Shown here piece after piece: positions 62,023-64,000 of a DNA stretch of 64,000 nucleotides. Location of the stretch: NCBI RefSeq assembly GCF_012849095.1, contig NZ_CP051680.1, positions 5,828,001-5,892,000 of the forward strand, in the 5' to 3' direction. The notes below the pieces were generated by a model. It saw nothing but the letters and a program-made list of their open reading frames with translations, did no database searches and had not been told where the DNA came from. The DNA is from Cohnella herbarum. GTDB lineage: Bacteria; Bacillota; Bacilli; Paenibacillales; Paenibacillaceae. Every line of letters begins with the position of its first letter. Within the stretch, counting starts at the first letter, position 1. The translations under genes and the position numbers were made by a program.

Positions 62023-63165
62023 TGGTTCGTTAATACGGATGTTATGGACGGCGAACTCCCCTGCCGCGAACGTAAGCAGATTGACTCCTTCCGCGGCTAA
62101 CTCCGTCTTATCTTTCTTGCTGAGCGGCCGGAAGGGATCGATGACGAGAGTGGCGGTATCGCGCTCCTTGGTAATCTTCCACATTCCTTGGACGAAGCCG
62201 TCAATCAGGAATGTAGAGCGAATAATTCCGTTAATCGTGAACACGCGCTTCCGGTCGTCTTCTGAGATGATGCGGCTTCGGTCGGCATGGGAGAGAAGAG
62301 CGTTATCGAACTCCGCCATGAATTTCGCGGATATCGGCGCGTCCGGATCGGGTAACGGAGCATCGGGGAGATCGAACACCTCCTTGCCGTGCTCGTCGCG
62401 GAAGATTCGCAGACGCGGCCGCATAAGGCTGATCACGCCGTTAAGCTTCGTCAAGCCGGACCAAGCTTGCATGTCCTGAACGGTAGCCGGGCCGAATGCG
62501 GCCAAATATCTTTCGATTATCGTTTCTATTGAGCTATCGACAGAGCAATCGACGGAAAGACCGGTTCCAAGCCAAGTCTCCGCGGAAGTATGGGCGGCTT
62601 GGCCGCTTTCTCCCCAAAGCCCGCGCGGCGGCACTTGAACAAGCGGGATATGCGTGCGCACGATATTGGCGATGGCGGAAGGATCAAGGTCGCGCCACCG
62701 CTCGTCCTCGGCTAGAAGGGCGCTGATCTCTTGAAAAGTACGGGGACGCTCCTCGACGAGCGCCCGTCCCGCCGCGGAGAGTGCCTCTTGGTCTATGGCC
62801 GTAAGGTGTTTGCCGTAGCTTCCTCGCAAGCCGCGTTCGAGAACGGGCTGCAGAAGAGGGCGGAGCGCTAGGCAGTCACGGGACGAGACGAGGTGGATCG
62901 TCGAGCGCATGAGCGCGATCCTTACCGCTTGTCGGGACTGGATCAGCTTAGACAATTCCGCCTGTTGAAAGTCGGCAAGGCGAGCCCATAATCCGATATA
63001 AGGAGGGTTAGGAGCTTGCGCTTGCAGCCCCACCAGATGCTCTATCGCTTCCAGAGCAGACATCTGCTTGCGCTGGATCAACATCTGCCGTTCGAGCAAT
63101 GCCCGGTTAAGGGAGCGCTTGCTGAGGACGGGGCCAGGCTCAACTTGGAAAGGGTTAGCCGACAT
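62014..63165 (-). CDS. AlkZ-like winged-helix DNA-binding protein (HTH_42)
   Basis: 383 residues of tandem winged helices. The QxQ motif in HLVGLQAQAPNPPYIGLWAR is that of AlkZ DNA glycosylases, which unhook interstrand crosslinks. MRSTIHLVSSRD and a C-terminal beta domain (FLIDGFVQGMWKI) also fit. It may repair alkylated or crosslinked DNA, though many HTH_42 proteins are untested. ATG 63165 lies close to GGAGG-like sequence. Confidence 0.85.
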   Translation of the reverse strand: MSANPFQVEPGPVLSKRSLNRALLERQMLIQRKQMSALEAIEHLVGLQAQAPNPPYIGLWARLADFQQAELSKLIQSRQAVRIALMRSTIHLVSSRDCLALRPLLQPVLERGLRGSYGKHLTAIDQEALSAAGRALVEERPRTFQEISALLAEDERWRDLDPSAIANIVRTHIPLVQVPPRGLWGESGQAAHTSAETWLGTGLSVDCSVDSSIETIIERYLAAFGPATVQDMQAWSGLTKLNGVISLMRPRLRIFRDEHGKEVFDLPDAPLPDPDAPISAKFMAEFDNALLSHADRSRIISEDDRKRVFTINGIIRSTFLIDGFVQGMWKITKERDTATLVIDPFRPLSKKDKTELAAEGVNLLTFAAGEFAVHNIRINEPLS

Positions 63166-63206
63166 GATTCCGTACCTCCGTTGCTGGTGATATTCCCATT
63201 ATAAAC

Positions 63207-63240
63207 AAGAAACCCTGACAATAGCCTGTCAGGGTTTCTT
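63207..63240 (-). terminator. Terminator after the DinB gene
   Basis: AAGAAACCCTGACA/TGTCAGGGTTTCTT, a perfect 14-bp stem with a 6-base loop, four bases beyond the DinB-like stop codon; T runs both sides. Confidence 0.88.
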
Positions 63241-63244
63241 GGCG

Positions 63245-63715
63245 TTACAGCAGCCTTTTATAATTTTTGATGGCGTTGAGGTGCATGCCTTCATGGTACA
63301 GATTAAAGCTGAGAAATTGATCGATCGACCCCAGAGTCATTCCGGCGGACGTCGTATACGGCGGACTGATTTGTTCATGAATACGGGGAGCGAGAGCTTC
63401 GCGAATCCGCTCTTGTTGGTCCTTCAACAGGGTTTCCAATTGTTGCAGACTCGGCGCGGGAAAGGATACTTGGCTCGTTAACGGCGAAGTGCCGGATTCG
63501 AACCGTTCCTTGAACCCTTCGGGCAGAAGTAGGGGAAGATTCGCGTGAAGAAAGGCGAACCGTTCCAGGACGACGTAAATGTGTCCCAGATTCCATCGAA
63601 TCGAGTTTCGAAATCCTTCGGGAATCCGGTCCGCGATTTCCTCCGAGACTCCTTCCATCGCTTTGAAGGTTTGACCTCTTACGAAAGCCAACTGCTTGAA
63701 TAAAAAGTGTTCCAT
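63245..63715 (-). CDS. DinB-family protein
   Basis: 156 residues, four-helix DinB fold. Metal His ligands in RWNLGHIYVVLERF (about 47) and NLYHEGMHLNAIK (two His near the C-terminus). Members include thiol-transfer enzymes (bacillithiol transferases) and damage-induced proteins of unknown role. ATG 63715 follows AAGGAGGAAGG; upstream in-frame codons add an unlike extension. Confidence 0.88.
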   Translation of the reverse strand: MEHFLFKQLAFVRGQTFKAMEGVSEEIADRIPEGFRNSIRWNLGHIYVVLERFAFLHANLPLLLPEGFKERFESGTSPLTSQVSFPAPSLQQLETLLKDQQERIREALAPRIHEQISPPYTTSAGMTLGSIDQFLSFNLYHEGMHLNAIKNYKRLL

Positions 63716-63808
63716 CGGCCTTCCTCCTTGCCTTAATCCCATTTTTCGCCATTTTACCATAATCGAAGCCTCTTCACATCGCCGTAGTTCGTGCTTTGAC
63801 GGATTTTC

Positions 63809-64000
63809 TTATCGCTGCAGGTCCTTCAAGTATACTTTTCTGCCAGATTGCGCGGAGAGATAGAGCGCTTCGAGGGTTTCGGCAAGCGCGATTCCTTCCT
63901 CGATGCCCGTGGATAACCCGCTCTCTTCACCTTGAATCGCCTTTAGCCATAAGGAAAGAGTAGACTCGCCGGCTTCGGGCATCGTGGCCGCCTTCCGCAG
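63809..64000 (-). CDS. Gfo/Idh/MocA-family oxidoreductase, C-terminal fragment (cut by window end)
   Basis: The last 63 codons of a minus-strand gene. The end SLWLKAIQG..., GIEEGIALAETLEALYLSA and SGRKVYL is the common C-terminus of Gfo/Idh/MocA dehydrogenases, which oxidise sugars or inositols with NAD(P). The N-terminal nucleotide-binding part lies beyond the window. Confidence 0.75.
   Translation of the reverse strand: MRKAATMPEAGESTLSLWLKAIQGEESGLSTGIEEGIALAETLEALYLSAQSGRKVYLKDLQR

Overview
The window looks like a chromosomal segment of a Gram-positive, spore-former-type bacterium of the Paenibacillaceae (Paenibacillus/Cohnella-like). This is inferred from strong AGGAGG-type ribosome binding sites, frequent TTG and GTG starts, a copper-amine-oxidase-N 'stalk' surface protein, YesM/YesN-type two-component genes beside a sugar ABC transporter, multi-module secreted glycosidases, DUF6157 and many TetR/MarR/PadR/AraC regulators paired with efflux or redox genes. 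No rRNA, tRNA, CRISPR array or prophage was seen. Both ends cut through genes: a repeat-rich surface protein on the left and the C-terminus of a Gfo/Idh/MocA oxidoreductase on the right.

Layout. 1-4.5 kb: surface protein and an amidase. 4.5-15.2 kb: a resistance and regulation block with three TetR genes, a small membrane protein, an intact DHA2 pump, a broken MFS pump that still has its TetR and two matching operators, and a heterodimeric ABC exporter behind a possible attenuator. 15.2-17 kb: an IS110-family element. 17-21 kb: a large GH26 mannanase with several binding modules and a cre-like site upstream. 21-25 kb: MarR plus NmrA-like reductase, exonuclease III, glutamate racemase, PadR plus DUF2812. 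25.2-25.7 kb: a block of palindromic intergenic repeats. 25.7-29.3 kb: a STAS / PAS-PAS-GGDEF-EAL / globin-coupled chemoreceptor operon (HemAT-like). 29.5-42.1 kb: mostly single genes (AbrB-type membrane protein, Uma2 nuclease, FabV, M15 peptidase, DEDDh exonuclease, VOC plus methyltransferase, HAD nucleotidase, DUF6157, a chemoreceptor with an acidic repeat inserted in its sensor, an orphan ECF sigma factor).

42.2-49 kb: a catabolic island with a GntR regulator, PfkB kinase, KDPG-type aldolase, DgaE-like PLP ammonia-lyase and amidohydrolase, divergent from a GH20 hexosaminidase. Together these suggest use of an amino sugar or N-acetylated sugar acid through a 2-keto-3-deoxy-6-phosphogluconate intermediate. 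49-53.7 kb: an accessory-looking patch with a copper-type (CsoR-like) operator/promoter, an MFS pump, a probable copA remnant, a fused quinone-oxidoreductase/FMN-reductase and a MazEF-like pair. 53.7-60.4 kb: a carbohydrate ABC transporter with its YesM/YesN two-component system. 60.6-64 kb: SRPBCC, AraC, AlkZ-like, DinB and the truncated dehydrogenase.

Recurring themes are regulators autoregulated through short palindromes next to their targets, operons with 4-8 bp start/stop overlaps, and decay (nonsense plus frameshift in one pump, a copA stub, an IS110-end-like sequence) inside drug and metal resistance regions. All functions are inferred by eye from sequence motifs.
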